Source: Sphaerothrix epifaneia
Lineage (GTDB): Bacteria; Cyanobacteriota; Cyanobacteriia; Phormidesmidales; Phormidesmidaceae
Direction: 5' to 3'
Assembly: GCF_042788235.1 (NCBI RefSeq)
Contig: NZ_JBHZOL010000021.1
Span: 62,001 to 126,000 of the forward strand
DNA: 64,000 nt
The stretch's first letter is position 1; every line of letters begins with the position of its first letter. Positions 7,902 through 15,152 of this stretch are shown in pieces. The notes under the pieces are model-generated. The model was given only the letters and a program-made list of their open reading frames with translations. It did not search any database and was not told where the DNA came from. Position numbers and translations under genes: made by a program.

Positions 7902-8717
7902 ATGACAGTCTCGCTGGCCACGCCTCAGCCTCCTCTACCCCTTTCTCAAGGGTCGCTGAATTTATTGACGACCTGCCCGCGCAAATTTCAATATACCTAC
8001 TTTGACGAACTAGGCTTGCCGCTAGCGGCTGACCAGCAGGCTAACGTCGCTTGGGGCAGTCAGTTTCACCTACTGATGCAGCAACGCGAACTGGGTCTAC
8101 CCATTGACGCCCTCGCCGCTACCGAAACCGACTTGCAAGAAAGCCTTGAGCAGTTAGTCAAAGCTGCCCCAGCGCTATTTGCGCCGGAGTTGGCCAGCTT
8201 TCGTCAAAGCGAACACCGCCGCACGCTGGAATTTGCCGGCTATTTGCTGACGGTCATTTACGATTTGATCATTCTTCAGCCGCAGCGAGGACAGATCATC
8301 GACTGGAAAACCTACTTGCAACCTCGCGATCGCACGTTTTTAGCCCAAGACTGGCAAACTCGCTTATATCCTTATGTGCTGGCAGAAACCACCACGCTTA
8401 GCCCCCATCAAATTTCAATCACCTATTGGTTTGTCCGCCACCGCGATCGCCAGAGCCAGCGCCTACAACCCCAGCAACAAACCTTTCAATACAGTGAACA
8501 GCAGCACGAGCAGACACGCCACGACTTAAGCCAGCTAACGGCTCAACTTCACCAGTGGCGATCGCAGCCAGCCGCTCTACCCAAAGTTGATCTTGCTAAG
8601 GGCATTTGTCCCAGTTGCCCCTTTGCCATTCGCTGTCAGCGCAGTTTGGCTGCTTTCGCCCCGCCCTCAGCCCCACCCCTGCCTAACCTTGAAGCGATCG
8701 AAGAAATTGAGCTGTAG
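7902..8717 (+). CDS. PD-(D/E)XK nuclease with Cas4/AddB-type four-cysteine cluster
   Basis: A 271-aa protein with the RecB/Cas4-type nuclease fold. Visible active-site elements: His56 (GSQFHLLM), Asp121 (VIYDLII), Asp134-x-Lys136 (IIDWKT) and Gln152...Tyr156 (WQTRLYPYVL), the motif IV QxxxY. Cys25 (TTCPRKFQY) together with Cys236, Cys239 and Cys245 (GICPSCPFAIRC) matches the split 4Fe-4S ligand pattern of Cas4, AddB and Dna2. Related enzymes process DNA ends in recombination repair. There is no cas gene or CRISPR array nearby and no helicase partner, so it is probably a stand-alone cyanobacterial member with an unknown DNA substrate. The C-terminal 15 residues are Pro-rich then acidic. Confidence 0.82.
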   Translation: MTVSLATPQPPLPLSQGSLNLLTTCPRKFQYTYFDELGLPLAADQQANVAWGSQFHLLMQQRELGLPIDALAATETDLQESLEQLVKAAPALFAPELASFRQSEHRRTLEFAGYLLTVIYDLIILQPQRGQIIDWKTYLQPRDRTFLAQDWQTRLYPYVLAETTTLSPHQISITYWFVRHRDRQSQRLQPQQQTFQYSEQQHEQTRHDLSQLTAQLHQWRSQPAALPKVDLAKGICPSCPFAIRCQRSLAAFAPPSAPPLPNLEAIEEIEL

Positions 8718-8828
8718 CCCTGTGCAATTAAGCTTTTTCAATACTGAGCAAAGCGCACGGCAATGGTAAATTCCAAATTTTTTCCTAAAATGAACAGTCC
8801 TCGCCCGATTCCTATGAAATAGTAGAGG

Positions 8829-8931
8829 CGCACTAATCTCTTATAGTGCGACGACTAGCAGCGTTTGACTGTTGTCGTATCTCCTCGTAACTCCTGTGCT
8901 AGGTGGGTGGGTTCGTCCTACTCACCTTTTT
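8829..8931 (+). ncRNA. Candidate structured small RNA or leader ending in a Rho-independent terminator
   Basis: Three consecutive hairpins are visible: CGCACTA (8829-8835) with TAGTGCG (8844-8850); CGACGAC (8849-8855) with GTTGTCG (8871-8877); and the terminator at 8901-8931. The first two share two bases, so they may be alternatives. Between the second hairpin and the terminator lies an unpaired stretch with two CTCC/CTCCT blocks (8880-8900), complementary to a Shine-Dalgarno sequence. Hairpin, single-stranded CUCCU region, terminator is the layout of the cyanobacterial regulatory RNA Yfr1, but the Yfr1 11-base motif is not exact here. It may be a free sRNA or an attenuated leader of the gene at 9034. 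Its 5' end is not known. Confidence 0.45.
8901..8931 (+). terminator. Strong Rho-independent terminator
   Basis: AGGTGGGTGGG pairs with CCTACTCACCT over 11 bp (two G-U pairs) around a TTCGT loop and is followed directly by five T. It lies about 100 bases before the yggT start, so RNA made from upstream should end here. Confidence 0.85.
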
Positions 8932-9033
8932 CTGCCTATAGGCCATTCACAGGCTGAAGCTTTTGGAGGATGCTAGGATAAGCAACTGCTGACGCCGACA
9001 GCGCGTTGCCCCCGATGAGACGCAGGAGGCATT

Positions 9034-9444
9034 GTGAACGATCGCCCCAATCCTAACCAAGACGACAACTATCAGCAGTTCTCTGCCGAAGAGACTGAAC
9101 GCCAGCGCCTACAGCGTGAAGAACACTATCTAGAATCGGCTCACCAAAATGCGATCGCCCGCAAGTTCGAACAAGGTATCTATTTTTTAGTCGGTGCCTT
9201 AGAATTACTGCTGCTATTGCGCTTTATCCTACGACTAAGCGGAGCCAACCCTGACAACACGTTTGCCAACATTATCTACAATCTCTCGCAGCCTTTCGTA
9301 ACGCCATTTTCCACGTTATTTATCAGCCCTACCTTTAACGGCAATCTCAATATTTTTGATGTCAATTTATTGGTAGCGATGGCTTCCTACTTTGTGCTGA
9401 TGTTTTTAGTAATTTGGCTGGTGAGAATTGTCTCTAGTCGCTAA
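9034..9444 (+). CDS. YggT family membrane protein
   Basis: A 136-aa protein starting at GTG with a strong AGGAGG site seven bases upstream. The first 45 residues are hydrophilic (NDRPNPNQDDNYQQFSAEE...), followed by two membrane segments (about 50-68 and 110-132) that flank the YggT motif ILRLSGANPDNTFANIIYNLSQPF. In cyanobacteria and chloroplasts YggT/YlmG-type proteins are linked to nucleoid distribution, cell or plastid division and cytochrome b6 assembly; in other bacteria they sit near ftsZ-sepF. Here it stands alone, behind a terminator. Exact role is inferred from family only. Confidence 0.85.
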   Translation: MNDRPNPNQDDNYQQFSAEETERQRLQREEHYLESAHQNAIARKFEQGIYFLVGALELLLLLRFILRLSGANPDNTFANIIYNLSQPFVTPFSTLFISPTFNGNLNIFDVNLLVAMASYFVLMFLVIWLVRIVSSR

Positions 9445-9584
9445 TTTCAGCTCAAAAGTTAGGCAAAGTAGAGCCAACCGTTAAATCTGTTTTTTCTTTC
9501 TCAGGACTTAATTGTTTTTTAAGATTTAACTGTTTTTAAGCCCACCAAACTCTGATTTGAATACCGCTACAGAAGTACGCAGTA

Positions 9585-10607
9585 ATGAAGATTGCCTTCT
9601 TCAGCACCAAAGCCTACGACCGTGTTTTCTTTCAGCAAAGCAATCAGCAGCACGATCTCACCTTCTTTGAGCCTCACCTTGATGCCAGCACCGCGCCACT
9701 CGCCCAGGGATTTACGGGTGTTTGTGTGTTTGTTAACGATCAGCTAGATGCAGATACCCTAACCCAGCTAGCCAACCACGGAGTAGAGCTAGTTGCGTTA
9801 CGCTGTGCAGGTTTCAACAATGTTGACTTAGAAGCGGCCGAACAGCATCAAATCACCGTAGTTCGGGTGCCAGCCTATTCACCCTATGCAGTGGCAGAGC
9901 ATACCTTAGGGTTGATACTGGCGCTAAATCGTCAAATTTATCGCGCCTACAACCGGGTGCGCGAAGGCAACTTTGCTCTCGGCGGGCTGATTGGGTTTGA
10001 TCTGCATCAAAAAACGGTTGGAATTGTCGGCACAGGCAAAATTGGCGAAATTGTGGCTCGACTTTTAGCCGGATTTGGCTGTCATCTGCTGGGCTACGAC
10101 GTTAACCCGAATCCAGACTGCGAAGCCTTGGGGGTTCAGTACGTTGAACTCGATGACTTGCTGGCTGCTGCCGATATTGTGACGCTGCATTGTCCGTTAG
10201 TGCCCACGACTTATCACCTGATTGACAGCATTGCGCTGCAAAAAATGAAGCCTGGTGTGATGCTGATCAATACAAGTCGCGGCGGGCTGATTGATACAGA
10301 AGCCGTGATTATGGCGCTCAAAGAACGGAAGCTCGGCTATTTGGGCTTGGATGTGTACGAGCAAGAAGGCGATTTATTTTTTGAAGATCTTTCTAATGAA
10401 GTGATTCAAGATGACACGTTTCAGCGGCTTTTGACTTTTCCGAACGTTTTAATCACGGGGCATCAAGCCTTCTTTACCCAGGAAGCCTTGAGCAACATTG
10501 CCCAAACCACCCTAGACAACATAACCGCTTTCGAAACGGGAACTGTCCCCGAAAAAAATCTAGTGACGGCTGAAAAATTTTTGCGTCATGCTCAATCAGC
10601 GCAATAA
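9585..10607 (+). CDS. D-2-hydroxyacid dehydrogenase, D-lactate dehydrogenase type
   Basis: A 340-aa NAD-dependent enzyme of the LdhA type that would interconvert pyruvate and D-lactate in the cytoplasm. The substrate-binding N-terminal part has VALRCAGFNNVD (70-81). The Rossmann nucleotide motif is VGTGKIG (148-154). The catalytic triad residues appear in INTSRGGLID (Arg), YEQEGDLFFED (Glu) and ITGHQAFFT (His). Length and the YEQEG/FFED block are typical of fermentative D-LDH rather than phosphoglycerate dehydrogenase. In cyanobacteria this enzyme supports dark fermentation. An imperfect direct repeat (TTAATTGTTTTTTAAG at 9508-9523; TTAACTGTTTTTAAG at 9526-9540) precedes it. Confidence 0.88.
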   Translation: MKIAFFSTKAYDRVFFQQSNQQHDLTFFEPHLDASTAPLAQGFTGVCVFVNDQLDADTLTQLANHGVELVALRCAGFNNVDLEAAEQHQITVVRVPAYSPYAVAEHTLGLILALNRQIYRAYNRVREGNFALGGLIGFDLHQKTVGIVGTGKIGEIVARLLAGFGCHLLGYDVNPNPDCEALGVQYVELDDLLAAADIVTLHCPLVPTTYHLIDSIALQKMKPGVMLINTSRGGLIDTEAVIMALKERKLGYLGLDVYEQEGDLFFEDLSNEVIQDDTFQRLLTFPNVLITGHQAFFTQEALSNIAQTTLDNITAFETGTVPEKNLVTAEKFLRHAQSAQ

Positions 10608-10709
10608 ATTCAGCAAACAAGCTGTTGACAATAAAGGAAGGAGTTAGCTGCTGTAGCGGTTTCTAATACCTGGGAACACTACTAGAGCAGGCGATTATAT
10701 CCCTGGGGG

Positions 10710-10725
10710 GGTGATAAAAATCACA
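10710..10725. promoter_or_regulatory. CRP-like palindrome upstream of the receiver gene
   Basis: GGTGATAAAAATCACA fits the TGTGA-N6-TCACA consensus of CRP-family regulators (SyCRP1 in cyanobacteria) at nine of ten half-site bases. It ends 91 bases before the ATG at 10817. A predicted adenylate cyclase is encoded 6.5 kb away. Binding is an inference. Confidence 0.45.
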
Positions 10726-10816
10726 GCTGTTGTCTAAAATTTTTAATTATTGAGTAGGTTTTTTCTGCTTGAAAACAAGAAAATAATGAAAGATAGCATA
10801 CTGCCAGTTTAATAAC

Positions 10817-11299
10817 ATGTTTTCGCAAAAGCTAAGCCAGGATAATTTTCCTAAAAAAAGTCACATTCTTGCTGTAGATGATTCGCCCGATAGCCTGTTT
10901 CTAATCCAGGCGATTTTGGAAGATGAAAACTACAACCTGACCTTAGCGGAAGACGGCCAAACCGCCCTAGAAAAAATTGAGCAGTCTCCTCCGGATTTAG
11001 TTTTGCTAGACGTGATGCTGCCGAGGATGAATGGCTATGAAGTGCTCCAGCATATCCGCAACAATCCTGATTTGCCCTTCATGCCGATTTTATTAATGAC
11101 TGCCCATGAAGAAATTGATGTGGCCAGAGAAGCAACCGCCCGAGCCAACGGTTTTCTACGTAAGCCTTTTTCTATAGAAGACTTTTTGCGTCAAATTCAG
11201 GCTTTGCTGGCGATGAAAGCTGAAATTAAGTCAAACAAAACGCAAGTGCAAAGTGAAGTCTCTGAGACAGACAGTTATTACCAGTATTTTAATAATTAG
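10817..11299 (+). CDS. Stand-alone response regulator receiver protein
   Basis: A 160-aa protein with one CheY-like receiver domain (about 16-135) and no output domain. Acidic pocket residues are in LAVDDSPDS, the phospho-acceptor Asp in LVLLDVMLPRMNGYE, the switch Thr in LLMTAHEE and the Lys in GFLRKPFS. The short N-terminus is polar and the last 25 residues are Ser/Glu-rich. Single-domain receivers usually act in phosphorelays, motility or by protein contact. No kinase is adjacent; the nearest is at 15153. The CRP-like site upstream and a strong terminator downstream (11329-11387) mark it as a one-gene transcription unit. Confidence 0.9.
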   Translation: MFSQKLSQDNFPKKSHILAVDDSPDSLFLIQAILEDENYNLTLAEDGQTALEKIEQSPPDLVLLDVMLPRMNGYEVLQHIRNNPDLPFMPILLMTAHEEIDVAREATARANGFLRKPFSIEDFLRQIQALLAMKAEIKSNKTQVQSEVSETDSYYQYFNN

Positions 11300-11328
11300 C
11301 TCTGAGTTAACCTAGCTAACCCAGATGT

Positions 11329-11387
11329 CGATCGCCTAACGCTGTAAAACTTGCAGGGTAAAAAGCGTTGGCGATCGCCTGTTTTTT
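11329..11387 (+). terminator. Rho-independent terminator of the receiver gene
   Basis: CGATCGCCTAACGCT (11329-11343) pairs with AGCGTTGGCGATCG (11364-11377) with one bulged T, giving about 14 bp, followed by T6 at 11382-11387. It is 30 bases after the receiver stop codon. Confidence 0.85.
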
Positions 11388-11393
11388 GGCAGC

Positions 11394-11424
11394 AAAAAAG
11401 CGCGTGACTGGGGAAATCACGCGC
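11394..11424 (-). terminator. Minus-strand Rho-independent terminator without an annotated gene
   Basis: On the minus strand GCGCGTGA (11424-11417) pairs with TCACGCGC (11407-11400) around a nine-base loop and runs straight into T6 (11399-11394). It is seven bases from the plus-strand terminator. No minus-strand protein gene lies upstream of it before 18769, so it must serve an RNA transcribed from 11425-11724 or be vestigial. Confidence 0.8.
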
Positions 11425-11561
11425 CCTGCGTTCCCTTATGGCCTTTAGTATGTCAGCAGAACCGATCGCTCTACTCTTCCCTGAGATAGATTCTGAGCCA
11501 AGCGACAGGCAAGAACGCTGGTAACGCCAGCCAGAGACGCTAGTTGAGCGTCACCCTCACC
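11394..11561 (-). ncRNA. Candidate rod-shaped non-coding RNA on the minus strand
   Basis: Upstream (minus strand) of the terminator at 11394-11424 the sequence can fold into one long interrupted hairpin: 11511-11518 with 11428-11435 (8 bp, two G-U), then 11501-11505 with 11466-11470, then an apical stem of 11471-11476 with 11483-11489 containing one bulge. A TTGACC box (11592-11587) with a TAAGAT box 15 bases later would start an RNA near 11561. Length of about 140-170 nt and rod shape recall 6S RNA, but no diagnostic sequence was recognised. The 5' limit is uncertain. Confidence 0.45.
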
Positions 11562-11724
11562 CCAGATCTTAATCGGATCCGTATTGGGTCAACGACCCAT
11601 CTGGCGTAAAGATTTTTTTCAGAGCCGCTAAAGATCTGTAGTCCGGTAGATCTACCAGCAGAGGCTACGACCTAGAGTTGGGAATCGACCTTGTCTACAG
11701 TTTTGCAGTAACTCGGAGTCTCTT

Positions 11725-14427
11725 GTGGGTGATAGCCGCGATCGCAGTGTAATTGGATCTCAGTCTGTTGACGATGCTTTAAAGACTTACGCGGTTGAGC
11801 CAGAGCGAGGGCTTGATCCGGCTGAAGCTAAAAAACGCTACCAAAAGCATGGGCCTAACCAGTTGCAAACAGCACCGCGACGCAGCAGTTGGGAAATTTT
11901 TGTCACCCAGTTTAAAAGTCCTATCATCGCGCTACTAGCGATCGCGGCTGTCCTTTCGTTTGCTTTTCAAGAATGGATTGAAGGGATTGCGATTTTAATT
12001 GCTATTGGCCTCAACGCTGGTATTGGCTTTTTCACAGAAGTCAAAGCTGTCCGTTCAATGGAGTCACTCAAGCAACTGAGTAAATCGCAGGCGCAGGTGC
12101 GCCGCGCGGGTGAAGTGCAGGTTATTTCGGCAGAAGACATTGTGCCGGGTGACATTGTGGTGTTAGAGGGGGGAGACCTGGTTTCAGCCGATTTGCGCCT
12201 GATCAAAGCTTCTAAGCTACAGGTTGATGAATCACCGCTGACGGGAGAATCTTTGCCAGTCAGCAAAACGACAGCAGCCATTGCCGCCGAACGTCCCTTG
12301 GCAGAGCAAGAAAATATGCTTTTTAAGGGCACCGCTGTTACGCGGGGAACTGGAGAAGGGGTCGCCGTTGCAACAGGCATGGACACTGAGCTAGGCAAAA
12401 TCTCTTCGCTGACGGCTGAAGCCGAAGACCAGGTAACACCGCTAGAAAAGCGCTTAGATGAACTGGGTCGCCGTCTCATTTGGATTACGCTGGCGATCGC
12501 GGTGGTGGTCGCTATTTCCGGTATTTTAGGCGGTAAAGATCTGGTGCTAATGGTCGAAACCGCGATCGCCCTTTCAGTAGCCGCCGTCCCAGAAGGGTTA
12601 CCCATTGTAGCGACTGTTGCCCTAGCCAGAGGCATGTGGCGCATGGCTAAACGAAATGCGCTGATTAATAAGCTTTCAGCGGTTGAAACCTTAGGGGCAA
12701 CCAGCATTATTTGCACCGACAAAACGGGTACCCTCACCGAAAACCGGATGACCGTAACGCAAGTTGCGCTGGCAACAGGCAGCGTTGAAGTCACAGGAGA
12801 TGCCTTAGAGCAATCAGGTGAGTTTTTGCAATCAGGCAATCCGCTTGAAGCCACTCAAAACAACGCCTTACGACAACTGTTAAAAGTGGCGGTGCTGTGC
12901 AATAACGCCTCTTTACCCAAACCTGAACAAGCGGAAGACGAATTGATTGGCGATCCGATGGAAATCGCCCTTTTGGTTCTCAGTGCCAAGGCCAATATTC
13001 GCCCGGAACAGCAACAGCAAGATTACCCTGAAGTTCGCGAAATTGCCTTTGACTCAGAGAGCAAAATGATGGCGACGGTACATGAAGCTGAAAAAGGCTA
13101 TCGTTTTGCGGTCAAAGGTGCTCCTGAAGCTGTGCTTAAAGCCTGCTCTCATCAATTAACCGATGAGGGCATACAGCCCCTAGCCGCCTCTGAACGGCAG
13201 TTTTGGCAAGATCAGTGTACGCAAATGGCCGAGCAGGGTCTGCGAATTTTAGCCTTAGCAACCAAAACCGCCGATCAAGCCGAAGTCGAACCCTACCGAG
13301 ATCTGACGCTGCTGGGCGTTGTCGGCCTAGAAGATCCGCCTCGTCAGGATGTTGGCAACGCGCTCAAAGCCTGTCATCAGGCAGGCATTCGCGTGATTAT
13401 GGTCACTGGCGATCAGGTGATTACTGCCCGTAATATTGGCGTTGCCGTAGGGCTAGTGGGTCAACAAGAAGCTCAAGCTAGAGAAGGCAAAGCCTTGCGT
13501 CCGCTCGAAGACATGAGTAGCGAGGAACAAACTCAGCTAGAACAAGTACAAATTTTTGCCCGCGTTAGCCCTGAGCAAAAGCTAAATCTAATCTCACTGC
13601 ATCAGGCTCATGGCGATATTGTTGCCATGACCGGAGACGGCGTTAATGACGCACCAGCGCTTAAAAAAGCCGACATTGGCATTGCGATGGGGCGGCGCGG
13701 TACCCAGGTCGCTCAAGAAGCTGCCGCTATGGTATTGCAGGACGACGCCTTTTCTAGCATTGTGGCAGCGGTAGCCCAGGGAAGGGCGATTTTCCGCAAC
13801 ATTCGCCAGTTTACTTTTTATCTCCTCTCAGGCAATGTCGGTGAAATTTTAGCAGTGGCGATCGCTTCTTTAGCGGGTCTACCCTTACCTTTACTGCCGC
13901 TGCAAATTTTGTATTTGAACGCTGTCAACGATGTTTTTCCCGCTTTAGCGCTGGGGGTCGGCGAAGGCAACGAAACCATGATGCAGCGTCCGCCTCGCAA
14001 AGCGGATGAACCCGTTTTAACCTGGCGGCACTGGACGAACATTGGCGGCTATGGTCTGATTATTGCGGCTGCCGTTTTAGCAGCTTTTCTGGCTGCAAGA
14101 TGGTGGCTCGGACTAGATGAGTCGCAGGCTGTCACTACTTCCTTCTTGACGCTGGCTTTTGGTCGCCTGTGGCACGTTTTTAATATGCGCACCCCCGGCA
14201 CCGGGATTGTGCAAAATGAAGTTGTGAGTAATCCTTACGTTTGGGGATCGCTTCTGGTTTGTACAGGACTGTTGTTAAGCGCAGTTTATTTACCGGGTCT
14301 ATCTCCGGCACTGCAAACGGTTCATCCGACTTGGCCAGGATGGGGTTTGGTTTTGGGCATGAGTTTGATCCCCTTAGTGCTGGGGCAAATTTGGCAGACG
14401 TTGCAGTCACCTCGCGTTAATTCATAA
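11725..14427 (+). CDS. P2-type cation-transporting ATPase (Ca2+-ATPase/PacL-like)
   Basis: A 900-aa P-type ATPase that would pump a cation across the membrane using ATP. Domain order is complete: N-terminal cation ATPase domain (about 12-80), actuator domain with TGES (173-176), the phosphorylation site ICTDKTGTLT with Asp332, nucleotide-binding domain, GDGVNDAP hinge starting at Gly637, and six C-terminal membrane segments. The M4 motif AVPEGLP is typical of SERCA/PacL-type and Na+/K+ type P2 pumps and excludes heavy-metal P1B pumps, which have CPC and an N-terminal HMA. Exact ion is unknown: Ca2+, Na+ or K+. Start is GTG. dedA follows after 19 bp, so the two are probably co-transcribed. Confidence 0.92.
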   Translation: MGDSRDRSVIGSQSVDDALKTYAVEPERGLDPAEAKKRYQKHGPNQLQTAPRRSSWEIFVTQFKSPIIALLAIAAVLSFAFQEWIEGIAILIAIGLNAGIGFFTEVKAVRSMESLKQLSKSQAQVRRAGEVQVISAEDIVPGDIVVLEGGDLVSADLRLIKASKLQVDESPLTGESLPVSKTTAAIAAERPLAEQENMLFKGTAVTRGTGEGVAVATGMDTELGKISSLTAEAEDQVTPLEKRLDELGRRLIWITLAIAVVVAISGILGGKDLVLMVETAIALSVAAVPEGLPIVATVALARGMWRMAKRNALINKLSAVETLGATSIICTDKTGTLTENRMTVTQVALATGSVEVTGDALEQSGEFLQSGNPLEATQNNALRQLLKVAVLCNNASLPKPEQAEDELIGDPMEIALLVLSAKANIRPEQQQQDYPEVREIAFDSESKMMATVHEAEKGYRFAVKGAPEAVLKACSHQLTDEGIQPLAASERQFWQDQCTQMAEQGLRILALATKTADQAEVEPYRDLTLLGVVGLEDPPRQDVGNALKACHQAGIRVIMVTGDQVITARNIGVAVGLVGQQEAQAREGKALRPLEDMSSEEQTQLEQVQIFARVSPEQKLNLISLHQAHGDIVAMTGDGVNDAPALKKADIGIAMGRRGTQVAQEAAAMVLQDDAFSSIVAAVAQGRAIFRNIRQFTFYLLSGNVGEILAVAIASLAGLPLPLLPLQILYLNAVNDVFPALALGVGEGNETMMQRPPRKADEPVLTWRHWTNIGGYGLIIAAAVLAAFLAARWWLGLDESQAVTTSFLTLAFGRLWHVFNMRTPGTGIVQNEVVSNPYVWGSLLVCTGLLLSAVYLPGLSPALQTVHPTWPGWGLVLGMSLIPLVLGQIWQTLQSPRVNS

Positions 14428-14446
14428 AGGATAATCACACAATTTA

Positions 14447-15058
14447 ATGCTGGAGTGGGTTACTAACACAATTGGCTCAATGGGGTATGTGGGAATCGTT
14501 TTTCTAATGTTTTTAGAAAATCTGTTTCCGCCAATTCCGTCAGAAATTATTATGCCTTTGGCTGGCTTTGGGGTGGCTCAAGGCAATCTGAACTTAGGCT
14601 TAGTCATTCTTTCCGGCAGTTTGGGATCTATTTTGGGCGCTTTTCCCTGGTACTATCTGGGGCGCACGGTCAAAGCCGAAAAGCTAGAAAGCTGGGCTGA
14701 TCGGTATGGGCGCTGGTTGACGCTTTCTAGCAAAGACGTCCGGCGAGTTGTGAGTTGGTTTGCCCATCGTCGGGGCAATTTGGCGGTGGGGTTAGGGCGT
14801 TTAGTGCCTGGAATTCGCACCTACATTTCGATTCCAGCGGGTCTAACCCGGATGCCAATGGTACCTTTTTTGTTCTATTCCACGCTTGGCACGGTGGTTT
14901 GGATTAGTTTTTTAAGCCTGATGGGATATGTTTTAGGCGCTAACTACGAACGGGTTAGAACTGTTTTAGGCCCTGCTTCGGGGGTTGTTTGGCTGTTTTT
15001 AATAGGTGGGTTTATTGTGCTGGTGGTGACTCGCTGGCTGCGGCAACTGGCTCGATAG
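14447..15058 (+). CDS. DedA (SNARE-associated) family membrane protein
   Basis: A 203-aa protein with about five hydrophobic segments. The family signature is FLENLFPPIPSEIIMPLAG near residue 22 and GRLVPGIRTYISIPAGLTRM near 118; the Glu and Arg in these re-entrant loops are essential in characterised members. DedA proteins act as membrane lipid scramblases or undecaprenyl-phosphate and phosphatidylethanolamine translocases that depend on proton motive force. It is 19 bp after the cation ATPase, suggesting linked roles in ion or membrane-potential homeostasis (inference). The gene continues without an evident terminator toward the kinase at 15153. Confidence 0.92.
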   Translation: MLEWVTNTIGSMGYVGIVFLMFLENLFPPIPSEIIMPLAGFGVAQGNLNLGLVILSGSLGSILGAFPWYYLGRTVKAEKLESWADRYGRWLTLSSKDVRRVVSWFAHRRGNLAVGLGRLVPGIRTYISIPAGLTRMPMVPFLFYSTLGTVVWISFLSLMGYVLGANYERVRTVLGPASGVVWLFLIGGFIVLVVTRWLRQLAR

Positions 15059-15152
15059 ATATTCTCTAGCGCTATTAAAATTAGCGATCGCGTTTGTAGC
15101 AGCGGTTGGGCACTCTTGACTGTAAACAATTTGCCCTAGCCTGAGGGGATTG

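Noticed and set aside
7902..8717. Reading the PD-(D/E)XK gene as part of a CRISPR-Cas system
   Set aside because: No cas1/cas2, no repeat-spacer array and no other cas gene is found in the window.
11371..11387. GGCGATCGCC plus T6 as a short self-contained terminator
   Set aside because: A ten-base perfect palindrome cannot form a looped hairpin; the longer stem 11329-11377 explains the T run better.
11660..11690. tRNA-like T-arm string GGTCGATTCCC on the minus strand
   Set aside because: No acceptor stem, D-arm or anticodon arm of correct spacing could be drawn around it.
11394..11724. Assignment of the minus-strand RNA as tmRNA or RNase P RNA
   Set aside because: No tag-peptide reading frame, no tRNA-like end and no conserved RNase P core strings were found; only a 6S-like shape remains possible.
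11967..12854. 295-codon minus-strand ORF inside the cation ATPase gene
   Set aside because: It is antisense to conserved ATPase motifs (TGES, DKTGT), is Ser/Thr/Arg-rich in shadow style and has no recognisable domain or ribosome site.
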